From: Thiorhodovibrio winogradskyi
GTDB taxonomy: Bacteria; Pseudomonadota; Gammaproteobacteria; Chromatiales; Chromatiaceae
Length of the DNA stretch: 64,000 bases
Assembly (NCBI RefSeq): GCF_036208045.1
Contig: NZ_CP121472.1
Coordinates: 1,251,531-1,315,530 of the forward strand
Direction: 5' to 3'
The position numbers and the translations under genes were made by a program. Below the pieces are notes generated by a model that searched no databases, was not told where the DNA came from, and worked only from the letters and a program-made list of their open reading frames with translations. Below, piece after piece: positions 8,611-18,182 of this stretch; positions within the stretch are counted from its first letter, which is position 1, and each line of letters opens with the position of its first letter.

Positions 8611-9393
8611 ATGTCAAAAACTGCCCCTGATGACGCGCCTGAAAAGGCCACCAAATCGCCCAGAGTCTGGCCCAAGCTGTTGCTCTGGAGTCTGGTGCTC
8701 GCATTCGGTTTCCTGTACCTGCGTTCCCTCGATTATCCTGCAAAGGATTCTATCTCGGAGGGGCAACAACAGGTTCAAGCGCCCAAGCCGGCGGCACCTC
8801 CCCAGCAGGCGCAGTCTCCTTCAGCGGCTGTGCCACCCCGGGCAGCTGCGTCACCGGCGCCGGTTATGCCGCGGAGCGAGCATGTCCAGACCGCCTCGCC
8901 CCCAAGACAAGTCCCGCCAGCAAAACCCTCGCCAGAGCCGAGCAAGCCATCCTCGACGGTGTCGAGCGAGCCGGCCGATGCTAGTCAGGGGAAGATCAAG
9001 GCCACTGAGTCAGAAGCCTTCGCGCAACGGGTGATGCGCGAGTCCAGCCAACCTCAGGCTCAGACTCAAGAGGCGCAAGGATCCCAGGCCGCGGCAAGCG
9101 CGGAAATACCAAACCAGGCGCAACCTGGCGGTGCGCCGTCCCAGGCGATGCCCCCACGGGCAGGTTATCCGCAACCTCCCGCTCAGGGTTATGGGCAGCC
9201 AGTGGCACCTGTACAGTCGGGCGCAGCGTACCAGAATCAATACGCGGACTATATGCGTCAGCAGCGCGAAGCCTATGAGGCCGCCCGCAAACGTTGGGAA
9301 GAGGCCTACCGGCAATACCCGCAGGGGCAATCTCCGCAAGTGCCTGCTTATGGTGGTTATCCCGGCTACTACCCGCCGGGCTACTATCGCTGA
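8611..9393 (+). CDS. Pro/Gln/Ala-rich single-pass membrane protein, unknown function
   Basis: 260 residues. A short cytoplasmic N-terminus is followed by one membrane segment (about residues 22-38: LLLWSLVLAFGFLYLRS). A long low-complexity tail rich in Pro, Gln, Ala and Ser follows, then a Tyr/Gly/Pro-rich end (QYADYMRQQREAYEAARKRW and YGGYPGYYPPGYYR). No catalytic domain is recognised. The layout, a membrane anchor with an extended periplasmic tail, resembles envelope-spanning linkers, but function is unknown. ATG 8611 follows CAGGAG. An intrinsic terminator lies 60 bp beyond the stop, so the gene appears monocistronic. Confidence 0.75.
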   Translation: MSKTAPDDAPEKATKSPRVWPKLLLWSLVLAFGFLYLRSLDYPAKDSISEGQQQVQAPKPAAPPQQAQSPSAAVPPRAAASPAPVMPRSEHVQTASPPRQVPPAKPSPEPSKPSSTVSSEPADASQGKIKATESEAFAQRVMRESSQPQAQTQEAQGSQAAASAEIPNQAQPGGAPSQAMPPRAGYPQPPAQGYGQPVAPVQSGAAYQNQYADYMRQQREAYEAARKRWEEAYRQYPQGQSPQVPAYGGYPGYYPPGYYR

Positions 9394-9454
9394 GCGATTC
9401 TGCCCCAGCGCGGCCGCCTTCTCGGTGAAATTTGGGGAAGCGGTTGCCTTGACC

Positions 9455-9496
9455 ACCGGCTGATTGGTCTTCGCGCTGATCGGCCGGTTTTTTTTT
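9455..9496 (+). terminator. Rho-independent terminator
   Basis: A 10-bp stem (ACCGGCTGAT with ATCGGCCGGT, one G-T pair) with a 14-nt loop runs straight into nine T residues. It ends transcription of the membrane protein gene upstream. Confidence 0.8.
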
Positions 9497-9500
9497 GCAG

Positions 9501-9634
9501 GGCCTTGATCATAAGTCGGACCAAAACCCTGCGATCCACTCGGATAAGCTGTGCGCCGATATCAAAAAAACAGCGCTTTAGCCTGCTGGGTCACCGCCGG
9601 CGAGTCTGGGGTGGCCCAAGCTGTGATCAAGGCC
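9501..9634. repeat. 134-bp segment bounded by 11-bp inverted repeats
   Basis: GGCCTTGATCA (9501-9511) is mirrored exactly by TGATCAAGGCC (9624-9634). The 112-bp interior holds no gene. Size and ends are compatible with a non-autonomous MITE-like element, but no target-site duplication is evident. A regulatory or structural role is equally possible. Confidence 0.35.
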
Positions 9635-9671
9635 TTTATTGCAGTCTCCCTGTGCTCTGATGCCAATAGGA

Positions 9672-10208
9672 TCAAGTGCCGAACAGGCCGGGTTTCAGCG
9701 CTTGACCACAATGTCGGCACAGATAGGTCTGACCTTTGCGCACTCGGTTATGGCGGACTGCGCTGAGTTGATGATCTTGGCAAGCGCAATGATAACTGTG
9801 ACTGCTCACCCGGCGTTGCGGGATCTCGTCGAGGTCATACTGATGGCAGCGCTTGGGCTCAGCGCCAAATAGCGTCATCAGTTGGCGCCATTCCACTCCA
9901 TGTGGGCGCGCGTTGCGGCCGTACAGGCAAAAAATTAGCCAGTGCGCAATTTCGTGTGGCACAGTCTGATCGATGAATTCCTCGCCGTGGCGCAGCAGTA
10001 GCCAGGGGTTAAAGCGAATCAGGCCGCGACCTCGTGCGTCGAACCGCGCCTGTCCGGCGCTTTGGCCGCGCAAGTCGAAGCGCAGATCAGGGTTGGGTGC
10101 ACAAAACCCAAGAGTTTGGCGAGCGGTAGCCAGCAGTTGCCGCACCCGTTGCTCGACCACTGTTTGCAGATGTTTCAGACGGGCTTTTTCATCGGGCGTA
10201 AAGGGCAT
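9672..10208 (-). CDS. SprT-like zinc metalloprotease domain protein
   Basis: 178 residues. The HExxH zinc site is in QTVPHEIAHWLIFCLYG (about residue 84), followed by the HGVEWRQLMTLFGAEPKRCH block that gives the third ligand in SprT proteins. A C-terminal zinc ribbon is formed by YHCAC and YLCRHCG. This architecture matches SprT/SprT-like proteins, related to the eukaryotic Spartan protease that cuts DNA-protein crosslinks. The bacterial function is poorly defined. The gene is monocistronic, read toward the inverted-repeat segment. Confidence 0.85.
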   Translation of the reverse strand: MPFTPDEKARLKHLQTVVEQRVRQLLATARQTLGFCAPNPDLRFDLRGQSAGQARFDARGRGLIRFNPWLLLRHGEEFIDQTVPHEIAHWLIFCLYGRNARPHGVEWRQLMTLFGAEPKRCHQYDLDEIPQRRVSSHSYHCACQDHQLSAVRHNRVRKGQTYLCRHCGQALKPGLFGT

Positions 10209-10313
10209 GGGATCTCTCTGCTGAGGTTTCGGTTGTGCTTGGTTCCTGTTGGCGCCCAGTTAGCAAATGGCATCCGGAACCCCCCGGTCCATGCGCGAAA
10301 CAGGCCGATTATC

Positions 10314-10342
10314 TTGCGCGAAAGCGGTGTTGTCTGTATATT
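10314..10342 (+). promoter_or_regulatory. Sigma-70 promoter of the candidate small RNA
   Basis: TTGCGC (10314-10319) and TATATT (10337-10342) are separated by exactly 17 bp. The expected start is near 10349. The -10 element matches the consensus at five of six positions; the -35 keeps only the TTG core. Confidence 0.5.
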
Positions 10343-10348
10343 CTGTCG

Positions 10349-10632
10349 GCTTAAGCAAAGCAGAGTGCTTGGCGATGGATCCTGAATCCTAGGCGCTGGG
10401 CCTTGCCCTGAGATAAGTCTTGCATATTCGGGGGTGGCGCAACACCACGGGCTTGAGGTGGTTGGCAAGAGTTTTTTGTCCGCAGGGTCATTCCTTGCTT
10501 GCAAGAGCATTCCTCGCCTTTAGCCATTCTCCATATGTCGCTCGCCATTTCGGGATTCCGCAACAGGGGAATGCTAGCCAAGGGCGATCTTGAAAAGGGC
10601 GATCCTCAAAACCCCGTGATCGGGGTTTTTTT
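10349..10632 (+). ncRNA. Candidate structured small RNA upstream of rimP
   Basis: A promoter (TATATT at 10337) and a strong intrinsic terminator (10608-10632) enclose about 284 nt with no supported protein-coding gene. The interior has several local stems, for example GTGG/CCAC around 10436-10450 and CTTG/CAAG around 10455-10472. Distant complementary segments also exist (GAATCC near 10383 with GGATTC near 10553), about 175 nt apart. This long closing stem with inner hairpins recalls the general shape of 6S RNA, but the conserved 6S primary motifs could not be matched with confidence, so the class is left open. Another reading is an untranslated leader attenuated before rimP. Confidence 0.35.
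10608..10632 (+). terminator. Rho-independent terminator before rimP operon
   Basis: Perfect 9-bp stem AAAACCCCG/CGGGGTTTT with a TGAT loop and seven T residues. It separates the candidate small RNA from the rimP operon, or could act as an attenuator for it. Confidence 0.85.
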
Positions 10633-10754
10633 GTGATTTTGCGGCTGTTGGCAGGATGTCTCGAATGATTTCCTTGCGGTTGCCGAGCGTTGGGCCTTGC
10701 GCCCATTTTTTGTTTGTGGGGCGACCTTTTCGGGCGTCCGTTCGAGGGCAGGCG

Positions 10755-11213
10755 ATGTATCAGGCTAATCCAAAGCTGACCGCGCTCGCTGGCGCGGTGG
10801 TCGAGCCGCTGGGGTTCGAGTTGGTGGGCGTGGAGCAGTGCGGTACTGGCCGGTCGTCCGTTGTGCGTGTGTATATAGACCATGAAGAGGGTATCACCGT
10901 CGATGATTGTGCCTTGGTCAGTCATCAACTGAGCGGCCAGCTCGATGTTGAAGATCCGATTCCCGGCGAATATGCGCTCGAGGTGTCCTCGCCGGGCTTG
11001 GACCGGCCGCTTTTCACGGCGGAGCAGATGCAGCGGTTCCAGGGACAGCGCGCGCGCGTCCGCTTGGCTGAGAAGCGCAACGGGCGGCGCAACTTTGAGG
11101 GGGTGCTGGCTGGCGTGATCAATGATGCGCTGCAGTTGCGGCTTGACAATGATGAGATGGAGTCTTTGTCGCTCGCGCTCATCGAGAGTGCGCGCTTGGT
11201 GCCCCAATTTTAG
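10755..11213 (+). CDS. rimP: Ribosome maturation factor RimP
   Basis: 152 residues. It assists 30S subunit maturation. The N-terminal domain shows LGFELVGVEQ and VVRVYIDHEEGITVDDCALV, then the diagnostic EVSSPGLDRPLFTAEQMQRF block and a C-terminal SH3-like domain. ATG 10755 follows GAGGGCAGG and matches family length; a longer in-frame start near 10656 would add unrelated residues. It is the first gene of the conserved rimP-nusA-infB-rbfA-truB-rpsO-pnp cluster. A 298-bp spacer with a tandem repeat separates it from nusA, wider than usual. Confidence 0.95.
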   Translation: MYQANPKLTALAGAVVEPLGFELVGVEQCGTGRSSVVRVYIDHEEGITVDDCALVSHQLSGQLDVEDPIPGEYALEVSSPGLDRPLFTAEQMQRFQGQRARVRLAEKRNGRRNFEGVLAGVINDALQLRLDNDEMESLSLALIESARLVPQF

Positions 11214-11382
11214 TGAATGGCCTTGGCACATCTTCAAAACAAAGAGTTTTGCGATTAGGTTTGGATGATTTGTGGTATCGATGTGTTTCAGATGATGCCG
11301 GTTTTTGAGAATGGCTCCTCTGTCGGAGCTGGCTCAGGGCATGCTCGGGTAGCTGTGAGGTTTTCAGCGGGAGTGGCACGCC

Positions 11383-11430
11383 AGATTGAAGCCCAGATTG
11401 AAGCCCAGATTGAAGCCCAGATTGAAGCAT
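11383..11430. repeat. Four tandem copies of a 12-bp unit
   Basis: CAGATTGAAGCC is repeated four times head to tail (last copy ends in A) between rimP and nusA. It is followed by the short inverted repeat TGGCTG/CAGCCA (11431-11446). The repeat is outside any supported gene. Confidence 0.9.
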
Positions 11431-11511
11431 GGCTGCCAACAGCCATGCATGCCAAGAATGGCATCAGGTGCATTCGCCCACTTGGGTAAAGGTTGATCGC
11501 GGATATCACGC

Positions 11512-13098
11512 ATGAGCAAAGAGATACTGTTGGTTGTCGAGGCTGTCTCGAACGAGAAAGACGTTGCCAAGGAGGTGATCTTCGAGGCGATGGAGGCGGC
11601 GCTTGCCTCGGCGACACGCAAAAAACACGGTGGCGATATCGATGCGCGCGTCAGTATCGACAGGCAGTCCGGCGATTACCGGACCTTCCGACGCTGGGAG
11701 GTGGTGACCGATCCGGACGGCGAGCCGCTGGAGGCGCCCGAGCGCCAGATTACCTATTCGGCGGCCGAGGAGTTGGAACCCGGGATCGAGGTCGGCGGCT
11801 TCATTGAGGAGGAGATCGAATCCGTTCTCTTCGGGCGCATTGCTGCCCAGACCGCCAAGCAGGTGATCGTGCAAAAAGTGCGCGAGGCCGAGCGGGCCAA
11901 AATTGTCCAGGCGTTCAAGGAGCGCGAGGGCGAACTGGTCACCGGTATTGTCAAAAAAGCCGAGCGCAATACCCTCGTGCTCGATTTGGGTGGCAATGCC
12001 GAGGCGTTGGTGCCGCGCGACCAGATGATCGCGCGCGAATCCGTGCGCCCGGGTGACCGCCTTCGGGGACTGCTCTACGAGGTGCGTGCCGAACTCAAAG
12101 GGCCGCAGCTCTTTGTAAGCCGCACGGCGCCCGATCTTCTGATTGAACTCTTTCGGCTCGAGGTGCCCGAAGTGGGCGAGGGTACCATCGAGATTCTTGG
12201 TGCCGCGCGCGATCCGGGGTTGCGCGCCAAGATTGCCGTGCGCACCTCCGATGCGCGCATTGACCCAGTCGGCGCCTGCGTTGGCATGCGCGGTTCACGG
12301 GTGCAGGCGGTCTCCAATGAGCTCAATGGCGAGCGGGTGGATATTATTCTCTGGAACGAGAATCCCGCCCAGTTCGTCATCAATGCCATGTCTCCGGCCG
12401 ATGTGGTTTCCATCGTGATTGATGAAGACGCCCACAGCATGGATGTTGCGGTGAAAGAAGAAAATCTTTCCCAGGCGATCGGGCGTGGCGGTCAGAACGT
12501 CCGCCTAGCCAGCCAGTTGACTGGCTGGGAGCTGAATGTGATGAGCGAAGAGGACGCCGCCGCCAAGAGCGAGGAAGAGGGCCAACGACTGGTCGATAAT
12601 TTCATGACGCAGCTTGATGTCGACGAGACTGTCGCCGCCGTGCTGGTTGAGGAAGGCTTTACCACGGTGGATGAAGTCGCCTATGTGCCCATGGTAGAGC
12701 TGCAGGCGATCGCGGAATTCAATGACGAAATGATTGATCTGCTGCGTCAGCGCGCCAAAGATCTGGTGCTGACCCGCGCCATTGCCAGCGAAGAGGACAT
12801 TGAAGTCGAGCCCAGCGGCGAGTTGCTGGCAATGGCCGGCATGAATCAGACGCTCGCCTTCGAGTTGGCGCGACGCAAGGTGATTACCATGGAGGACTTA
12901 GCCGAACAGTCGGTCGATGAACTCATGGACATTGAGGGTATGGATAAAGAACGCGCAGCAGCGCTGATTATGAAAGCGCGCGAGCCCTGGTTCGCACACT
13001 CGAACCCCGAGCCGGATGTTTCCAATCAGGAGCCGCCGAATTCGGAAGCCACGAATTCGGAAAACCCAATTCCAGAAACCCGGTCGGATCAGGACTAG
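11512..13098 (+). CDS. nusA: Transcription termination/antitermination factor NusA
   Basis: 528 residues in the normal gammaproteobacterial order. The N-terminal RNA polymerase-binding domain starts [16 protein letters not shown]. The S1 domain lies around residues 135-200 ([20 protein letters not shown]), then two KH domains ([17 protein letters not shown] and [18 protein letters not shown]), then two helix-hairpin-helix repeats (residues about 360-500). It ends in a 30-residue tail rich in Asn, Pro and Glu that looks lineage-specific. NusA binds RNA polymerase and nascent RNA, promoting pausing, termination and antitermination. The infB ribosome site follows within 10 bp of its stop, indicating co-transcription. 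Confidence 0.97.
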   Translation: MSKEILLVVEAVSNEKDVAKEVIFEAMEAALASATRKKHGGDIDARVSIDRQSGDYRTFRRWEVVTDPDGEPLEAPERQITYSAAEELEPGIEVGGFIEEEIESVLFGRIAAQTAKQVIVQKVREAERAKIVQAFKEREGELVTGIVKKAERNTLVLDLGGNAEALVPRDQMIARESVRPGDRLRGLLYEVRAELKGPQLFVSRTAPDLLIELFRLEVPEVGEGTIEILGAARDPGLRAKIAVRTSDARIDPVGACVGMRGSRVQAVSNELNGERVDIILWNENPAQFVINAMSPADVVSIVIDEDAHSMDVAVKEENLSQAIGRGGQNVRLASQLTGWELNVMSEEDAAAKSEEEGQRLVDNFMTQLDVDETVAAVLVEEGFTTVDEVAYVPMVELQAIAEFNDEMIDLLRQRAKDLVLTRAIASEEDIEVEPSGELLAMAGMNQTLAFELARRKVITMEDLAEQSVDELMDIEGMDKERAAALIMKAREPWFAHSNPEPDVSNQEPPNSEATNSENPIPETRSDQD

Positions 13099-13113
13099 CC
13101 CGCGGAGGTGCGA

Positions 13114-15981
13114 ATGACGAGCGAAGTCACGGTCAGACAGCTGGCCAACACTGTTGGTATCCCCGAAGAGCGGTTGCTCACGCAGCTGCATGAGGCCGGC
13201 ATTGCCGCTGCCGACGCCGAGGCGACCATCACCGAGCAGGAAAAAGTTCAACTGCTGGGATTTTTGCGGCGCAGCCATGGCAAGCAGGGTGAGGAGGAGA
13301 CTGCCTCACCCAACCGTGTCACTCTGACGCGCAAGTCGGTGGGCGAGTTGCGCCAGACGCCGGCTGCTCAGCGCCCAGCTGGTGGTTCAAGGCCCACGGT
13401 CAGCGCACGCCCGGGTGCCGGGTCGCGGGCTGGTAACAAGTCGGCGAGTAATAAGACGGTGAGTGTCGAAGTTCGGCGCAAGCGGACCTATGTTCGCCGC
13501 GGCGAGCCTGAAGGTCCGGCACCCGCCACCCCGCCTGCGACTCTCCGTGGCAGCGAGCGCCAAACGCTCGAGCAGCCAGTTGGTCGGCGTCGAGCCGATA
13601 GTGCCGAGCCTGCGCGCGGCGGTAAAATGTCGGGCGGGCGCGATCCAGGCGCCGATGCACGCCGTCGTGCCGAACTCGAAGCGCGCCGTGCCGAGGAGGA
13701 ATCTCGGCGCCTGGCGGAGCGTGAGGAGCTCGAACGCCAGGAGCGTGCCGCCGAGGCGCGTCGCCGCAGTGCCGAGGAAGAGCGTCGCAGGGCAAACGAG
13801 GAAGCACGCCGCCTGGCCGAGGAGCAGGCCGAACAGGCGCGCCTTGCGGTCGAACTCGACGACAGCGTTGAAATTGTCGAGGAGATCCTGGTAACTCCGG
13901 AAGAGCGCGAGACTCCTAGCGTGGAGAGCCGCGCGCGCAAGGCGGGCAAGAAAGGCCCTGATCGCGGGGAGAAGGAACGCGGGGATAAGGAACGCGGGGA
14001 GAAAGAAAAGGACAAGCTGGCCGACAAGGAAAAACCGGCCAAGAAAGCCGCCCGCAAAGATCCTGGACGGGCGAAACGACTTGACGCTGAAGTCGAGTAC
14101 GAGGAGGAGACCAGTGACGAGGAGGCGGTTGTCAGCCGCCCGGCGCTGCGCCGCCGCAAGAAACCCGCCAAGGCACAACTCCAGGACAAGCACGGCTTCC
14201 AGCGCCCGACCGCACCCGTGGTGCGCGAGGTGGAAATTCCCGAGGCCATTTCGGTCGGCGAGCTTGCTTCACGCATGTCGGTCAAGGCCTCGCAGGTAGT
14301 CAAGGAGCTGTTCAAGCAGGGCGTGATGGTCACCATCAACCAACTGCTCGACCGCGATACCGCCACCATTGTGGTTGAGGAAATGGGCCACAAGCCGGTC
14401 GAAGCCAAGGACCACGACGTCGAGGACACCCTGCTCGCTTATCTTGAAGCCGAGAACGAAAAGGCCGAGCGGGTGCCGCGCGCCCCGGTCGTCACCATCA
14501 TGGGCCATGTCGATCATGGCAAGACCTCATTGCTCGATTACATTCGCCGCACCAAGGTCGCCGATGGCGAGGCCGGTGGCATCACTCAGCACATCGGTGC
14601 CTATCATGTGACCTCCGAGCGTGGCACCATTTGTTTTCTCGACACCCCGGGTCATGCCGCATTCTCGTCCATGCGCGCGCGCGGTGCCGAGGTGACCGAC
14701 CTGGTCATTCTGGTGGTCGCGGCCGATGATGGCGTCATGCCACAGACCATTGAGGCCATTCAGCACGCGCGTGCCTCCAAGGTGCCACTGGTGGTCGCCA
14801 TCAACAAGACGGATAAGCCGGACGCCAATCCCGACCGGGTGATGCAGGAGCTCTCGCAGCACGAGGTGGTCTCCGAGGAATGGGGCGGCGATACCATGAT
14901 GGTCAAGGTCTCGGCGAAAAGCGGAGACGGCATTGACGACCTGCTCGACGCTGTGTTGCTGCAGGCCGAGGTGCTGGAGCTTGACGCCCCGCTTGGCGGC
15001 TCGGTGCATGGCACCATTATCGAGTCGAGCCTCGAGAAAGGCCGCGGTCCGGTGGCGACCGTGCTGGTGCAGTCGGGCACTCTGAAGGCCGGCGATATGA
15101 TCGTGAGTGGGGCCGAGTACGGCCGCGTGCGCGCCATGTTTGATGAACAGGGTCGCGCGGTGCGGGAAGCGGGTCCCTCCACTCCGGTGCAAATTCTCGG
15201 CCTTTCCGCCGCGCCCAACGCTGGTGACGACGTGGTCGGCGTGGCGGACGAAAAACGCGCGCGCGAGGTGGCCGAACTGCGCTCCGCGCGCGAGCGCCAG
15301 TCGAAGATCGACGCCCAGGGTGTCGCCAGTCTGGATGCGCTCTTCGGGCAACTCAAGGCCGGTGAGCAAAAGAGTGTCAATCTTATCCTGAAGGCCGATG
15401 TGCAGGGCAGTCTCGAGGCCCTCAAGGAAAGTCTGCTCAAGCTCAGCAATGACGAGGTGAAGGTCAGCATTGTGGGCTCGGGTGTCGGTGGCCTGACCGA
15501 ATCCGATGCCAACCTGGCCGTAACCTCCAACGCCATTTTGCTCGGCTTCAATGTGCGCGCCGATGCCGCGGCACGACGCACAATCGAGGAGAAAGGCCTG
15601 GATCTGCGCTATTACTCGGTCATCTACGAGCTGATAGACGATGTCAAAAAGGCCATTTCGGGTCTGCTCAGTCCCATCGTCAGCGAGGAGATCATCGGCC
15701 TGGCAACGGTGCGGGATGTCTTCCGCTCGTCCAAGTTTGGCGCCATCGCTGGCTCCATGGTCATTGAGGGCGTGATACGTCGCAATAGCCCGATCCGGGT
15801 GCTGCGCGACAATGTCGTGGTCTACGAAGGGGCGCTCGAGTCCCTGCGCCGATTCAAGGACGACGTCTCCGAGGTCAAGGCTGGCACCGAATGCGGTATT
15901 GGCGTGAAGAACTACAACGACGTGCAGGTCGGTGACCAGATCGAGGTGTTCGAGCGCACTGAGCGGGCGCGGGAGCTATGA
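13114..15981 (+). CDS. infB: Translation initiation factor IF-2
   Basis: 955 residues. An IF2_N domain ([20 protein letters not shown]) is followed by a long charged linker rich in Arg, Glu and Lys. The linker contains a 15-bp coding repeat giving [17 protein letters not shown] second IF2_N domain ([20 protein letters not shown]) precedes the GTPase: G1 GHVDHGKTS (near residue 465), G3 DTPGHAAF, G4 NKTDKPD. Domains II, III and IV follow. IF-2 brings initiator tRNA to the 30S subunit. ATG 13114 is favoured over an in-frame GTG at 13108 because GGAGG lies at 13104-13108. The linker length accounts for the size above the E. coli protein. Confidence 0.97.
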   Translation: MTSEVTVRQLANTVGIPEERLLTQLHEAGIAAADAEATITEQEKVQLLGFLRRSHGKQGEEETASPNRVTLTRKSVGELRQTPAAQRPAGGSRPTVSARPGAGSRAGNKSASNKTVSVEVRRKRTYVRRGEPEGPAPATPPATLRGSERQTLEQPVGRRRADSAEPARGGKMSGGRDPGADARRRAELEARRAEEESRRLAEREELERQERAAEARRRSAEEERRRANEEARRLAEEQAEQARLAVELDDSVEIVEEILVTPEERETPSVESRARKAGKKGPDRGEKERGDKERGEKEKDKLADKEKPAKKAARKDPGRAKRLDAEVEYEEETSDEEAVVSRPALRRRKKPAKAQLQDKHGFQRPTAPVVREVEIPEAISVGELASRMSVKASQVVKELFKQGVMVTINQLLDRDTATIVVEEMGHKPVEAKDHDVEDTLLAYLEAENEKAERVPRAPVVTIMGHVDHGKTSLLDYIRRTKVADGEAGGITQHIGAYHVTSERGTICFLDTPGHAAFSSMRARGAEVTDLVILVVAADDGVMPQTIEAIQHARASKVPLVVAINKTDKPDANPDRVMQELSQHEVVSEEWGGDTMMVKVSAKSGDGIDDLLDAVLLQAEVLELDAPLGGSVHGTIIESSLEKGRGPVATVLVQSGTLKAGDMIVSGAEYGRVRAMFDEQGRAVREAGPSTPVQILGLSAAPNAGDDVVGVADEKRAREVAELRSARERQSKIDAQGVASLDALFGQLKAGEQKSVNLILKADVQGSLEALKESLLKLSNDEVKVSIVGSGVGGLTESDANLAVTSNAILLGFNVRADAAARRTIEEKGLDLRYYSVIYELIDDVKKAISGLLSPIVSEEIIGLATVRDVFRSSKFGAIAGSMVIEGVIRRNSPIRVLRDNVVVYEGALESLRRFKDDVSEVKAGTECGIGVKNYNDVQVGDQIEVFERTERAREL

Positions 15982-16018
15982 GTGCGCTCCGGCGTTCTCA
16001 CAGTCGCCAGGTGATGCC

Positions 16019-16468
16019 GTGACGCGCGACAGCGGTCGGGATTTTCAGCGCAGCGAGCGTGTCGGCGCCGAACTGATGCGCTCGCTCACGGTGATTCTGC
16101 GCGAGCAGGTGAAAGACCCCCGGCTCGGCAGTGTGACGGTGCAAGAGGTGCGGGTCAGTCGGGATCTTTCCCACGCCAAGGTTTATTTCACCTGCTTTCC
16201 GCTCGATGAGGAATCCGCGGCACGCGAGGCGTTGCTGAATGGCCCTCTGGCCGGCTTTCTGCGCCACGAACTCGCCCGCACCGAGCGCCTGCGTACCATT
16301 CCGCAGTTGCACTTCGTCCATGACGAGTCCATCCACCATGGCGAGCAACTCAGCGCCCTGATCGACGAGGCGGTCGCCGGGATTTCGCCAGAGCATCAGG
16401 CCGATGCCGACGCGGATACCAGCTCGGATTTGGGTATGGCGCGCCCCCAGAATAGTAGAACAGAATAG
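16019..16468 (+). CDS. rbfA: 30S ribosome-binding factor A
   Basis: 149 residues with a KH-like fold. Conserved blocks are RSERVGAELMRSLTVIL, VKDPRLGSVTVQEVRVSRDLSHAKVYFT, and LRTIPQLHFVHDESI. RbfA binds the 5' region of 16S rRNA during 30S maturation and in cold adaptation. The GTG start at 16019 follows AGGTGA. The infB stop lies 38 bp upstream. The C-terminal 20 or so residues are poorly conserved, and the last codons run into a 13-bp tandem repeat, so the stop codon itself lies in a repeat unit. Confidence 0.93.
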   Translation: MTRDSGRDFQRSERVGAELMRSLTVILREQVKDPRLGSVTVQEVRVSRDLSHAKVYFTCFPLDEESAAREALLNGPLAGFLRHELARTERLRTIPQLHFVHDESIHHGEQLSALIDEAVAGISPEHQADADADTSSDLGMARPQNSRTE

Positions 16469-16500
16469 TCGAACAGAATAGTCGAACAGAATACCCGAAC
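16449..16500. repeat. Four tandem copies of a 13-bp unit
   Basis: AGAATAGTCGAAC occurs four times (first copy AGAATAGTAGAAC, last AGAATACCCGAAC). The array begins in the last codons of rbfA, includes its TAG stop, and ends 34 bp before truB. Changes in copy number would alter the rbfA tail, because 13 is not a multiple of three. Confidence 0.9.
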
Positions 16501-16534
16501 TGCACACCAGAATTACCATAGCCGACAGTATTTC

Positions 16535-17497
16535 ATGGCACGACGACGTAAACAAGGCCGCAAGGTCGCGGGCATTTTGTTGCTCGACAAGCCCCTTGGG
16601 GACACTTCGAATCACGCGCTGCAGCGGGTGAAGCATTTGTTTTTTGCCGCCAAGGCTGGGCATACCGGTAGTCTTGACCCTCTGGCCACTGGCCTGTTGC
16701 CGATCTGCCTGGGCCATACCACCAAATTTTCGAGCTTTCTGCTTGATGCGGACAAGCACTATCGAGTGCGGGTGCGCCTGGGCGAGACCACCACCACGGC
16801 GGATGCCGAGGGGGAGATTCTCGAGCGCAAGCCGACCGATGGAGTGACCAAGGCGGATGTGCTGGCTTGTCTTGAACGCTTTGTCGGCGACATCGAACAG
16901 CTCCCGCCCATGTATTCGGCGGTCAAGCACCAGGGCCAGCGCCTGTACAAGCTTGCGCGCGAGGGACGGGAAGTCGAGCGTCAGCCCCGTACGATTCGTA
17001 TTCACCGCCTGGAGCTGACGGATGTTGCCCTGCCGGAGATAGAACTCGATGTGCATTGTTCCAAGGGCACCTATGTACGCACCTTGGCCGAGGAAATCGG
17101 CGACTGCCTGGGCTGTGGTGGCCATGTTATTGGTTTGAGACGGACTGGCGTCGGTCCCTATATCGAGGGCCAGACCCGCTTTGTCACCATGGATGAGTTG
17201 CAAGCCCTGGCCGATGCGGCTCGGGAGGCAGAGGCCGGGGATGGTGACACGCCGCCCTTGCACGAGCGCCTGCAAGGGCTTGACGCCTTATTGCTATCGC
17301 TCGACACCGCGCTGGGACACTGTCCGGCAGTGCGCCTGTCCGCCGATGCGGCCTTTTACCTGGCACAGGGGCAACCGGTGCTGGTGCCGCAGGCGCCGAC
17401 CGAGGGCATGGTCCGACTCTATGACCAGTCGGAGGGTTTTCTTGGGGTGGGCAGTATTCTCGACGACGGTCGGGTGCAGCCAAAGCGACTGGTCTGA
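16535..17497 (+). CDS. truB: tRNA pseudouridine(55) synthase
   Basis: 320 residues. TruB makes the near-universal pseudouridine 55 of the tRNA T-loop. The motifs are VAGILLLDKPLGDTSNHALQ, the catalytic GHTGSLDPLATGLLPICLG with the active Asp, YRVRVRLGETTTTADAEGE, and CSKGTYVRTLAEEIGDCLG. The C-terminal third includes the TruB C domain and a PUA-like end (VRLSADAAFYLAQGQPVLVP). The position between rbfA and rpsO is conserved in gammaproteobacteria. A low-complexity repeat occupies the gap before it, and no strong ribosome site was seen. Confidence 0.96.
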   Translation: MARRRKQGRKVAGILLLDKPLGDTSNHALQRVKHLFFAAKAGHTGSLDPLATGLLPICLGHTTKFSSFLLDADKHYRVRVRLGETTTTADAEGEILERKPTDGVTKADVLACLERFVGDIEQLPPMYSAVKHQGQRLYKLAREGREVERQPRTIRIHRLELTDVALPEIELDVHCSKGTYVRTLAEEIGDCLGCGGHVIGLRRTGVGPYIEGQTRFVTMDELQALADAAREAEAGDGDTPPLHERLQGLDALLLSLDTALGHCPAVRLSADAAFYLAQGQPVLVPQAPTEGMVRLYDQSEGFLGVGSILDDGRVQPKRLV

Positions 17498-17610
17498 AAG
17501 CAAACCAGGCGCTTTGTTTGGTCGCGCTATCTATGAGCACTATCTGGGTGCAGGGTTCAAGGCGGTATGAGATTCGACGGAAATCGCCTAAACTGCGCGT
17601 CAGAATTCGA

Positions 17611-17664
17611 TGACGCATCATCGCGTCACTGGGCCGGTTTCCCTGAAGTCATTGTTGGGGAAAC
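17611..17664 (+). promoter_or_regulatory. rpsO: Two hairpins in the rpsO leader
   Basis: TGACGC/GCGTCA (17611-17628) and GTTTCCC/GGGAAAC (17637-17664) form adjacent stems upstream of rpsO. S15 autoregulation through leader structure is known in several bacteria. These stems are candidates for such a site, without proof. Confidence 0.35.
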
Positions 17665-17724
17665 AGCGGGCTTCGCGCAGCGGAGCATTCGCGGCCAATA
17701 CTTCAACACTTAAGGAGACACACA

Positions 17725-17994
17725 ATGACAATGACCGCCGAAGATAAAAGCCAGATTATTGCCGAACATGCGCGGGGCGCCAATGATACCGGCTCGCCCG
17801 AGGTGCAGGTGGCCCTGCTCACGGCGCGCATCAAGCAGTTGACCGGGCATTTCAACGAGCACAAACATGATCACCATTCCCGCCGTGGTCTGGTTCGCAT
17901 GGTCAACTCCAGACGCAAGCTGCTGGATTATTTGAAAAGAAAGGACGTCGACCGGTATCGTGCACTGATCCAAACGCTCGGCCTGCGTCGTTAA
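17725..17994 (+). CDS. rpsO: 30S ribosomal protein S15
   Basis: 89 residues, the standard S15 length. Blocks [23 protein letters not shown] and [25 protein letters not shown] are nearly invariant. S15 binds the central domain of 16S rRNA and is a primary assembly protein. ATG 17725 follows AAGGAG with good spacing; a second in-frame ATG two codons later is possible. It lies between truB and pnp as in E. coli, where the rpsO-pnp junction is processed by RNases. Confidence 0.98.
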   Translation: MTMTAEDKSQIIAEHARGANDTGSPEVQVALLTARIKQLTGHFNEHKHDHHSRRGLVRMVNSRRKLLDYLKRKDVDRYRALIQTLGLRR

Positions 17995-18012
17995 TGGCGC
18001 GTCATCCTTGGT

Positions 18013-18044
18013 GCCGGCCCCAAGCCCCGCGAGCGCGGGCCGGC
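18013..18044 (+). promoter_or_regulatory. GC-rich stem-loop between rpsO and pnp
   Basis: GCCGGCCC (18013-18020) pairs perfectly with GGGCCGGC (18037-18044), 19 bp after the rpsO stop. There is no T-tract, so it is more likely an RNA-processing or stability element than a simple terminator. Downstream, to about 18115, the sequence degenerates into loosely repeated TTGCCGGGxCCTTA units. Confidence 0.55.
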
Positions 18045-18182
18045 GTGCCGCGCTGGCCCGTGATTGCCGGGCCCTTGTTGCCGGGTCCTTATGGCCGATC
18101 CCTTATTGTCGAGTTGTTACCGGCATGGCAGCCGCCGGTGCGCAGTCAGCCCCCTTTCAGACCTTAACGAGGCTTTTTTCCT

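Noticed and set aside
10349-10632. 6S RNA, tRNA or SRP RNA identity for the candidate small RNA
   Set aside because: The conserved primary motifs were not found; only a 6S-like overall shape remains, so no class was assigned.
13387-14193. Long open frame opposite infB
   Set aside because: It is the antisense shadow of the charged linker of IF-2, caused by high GC codon use.
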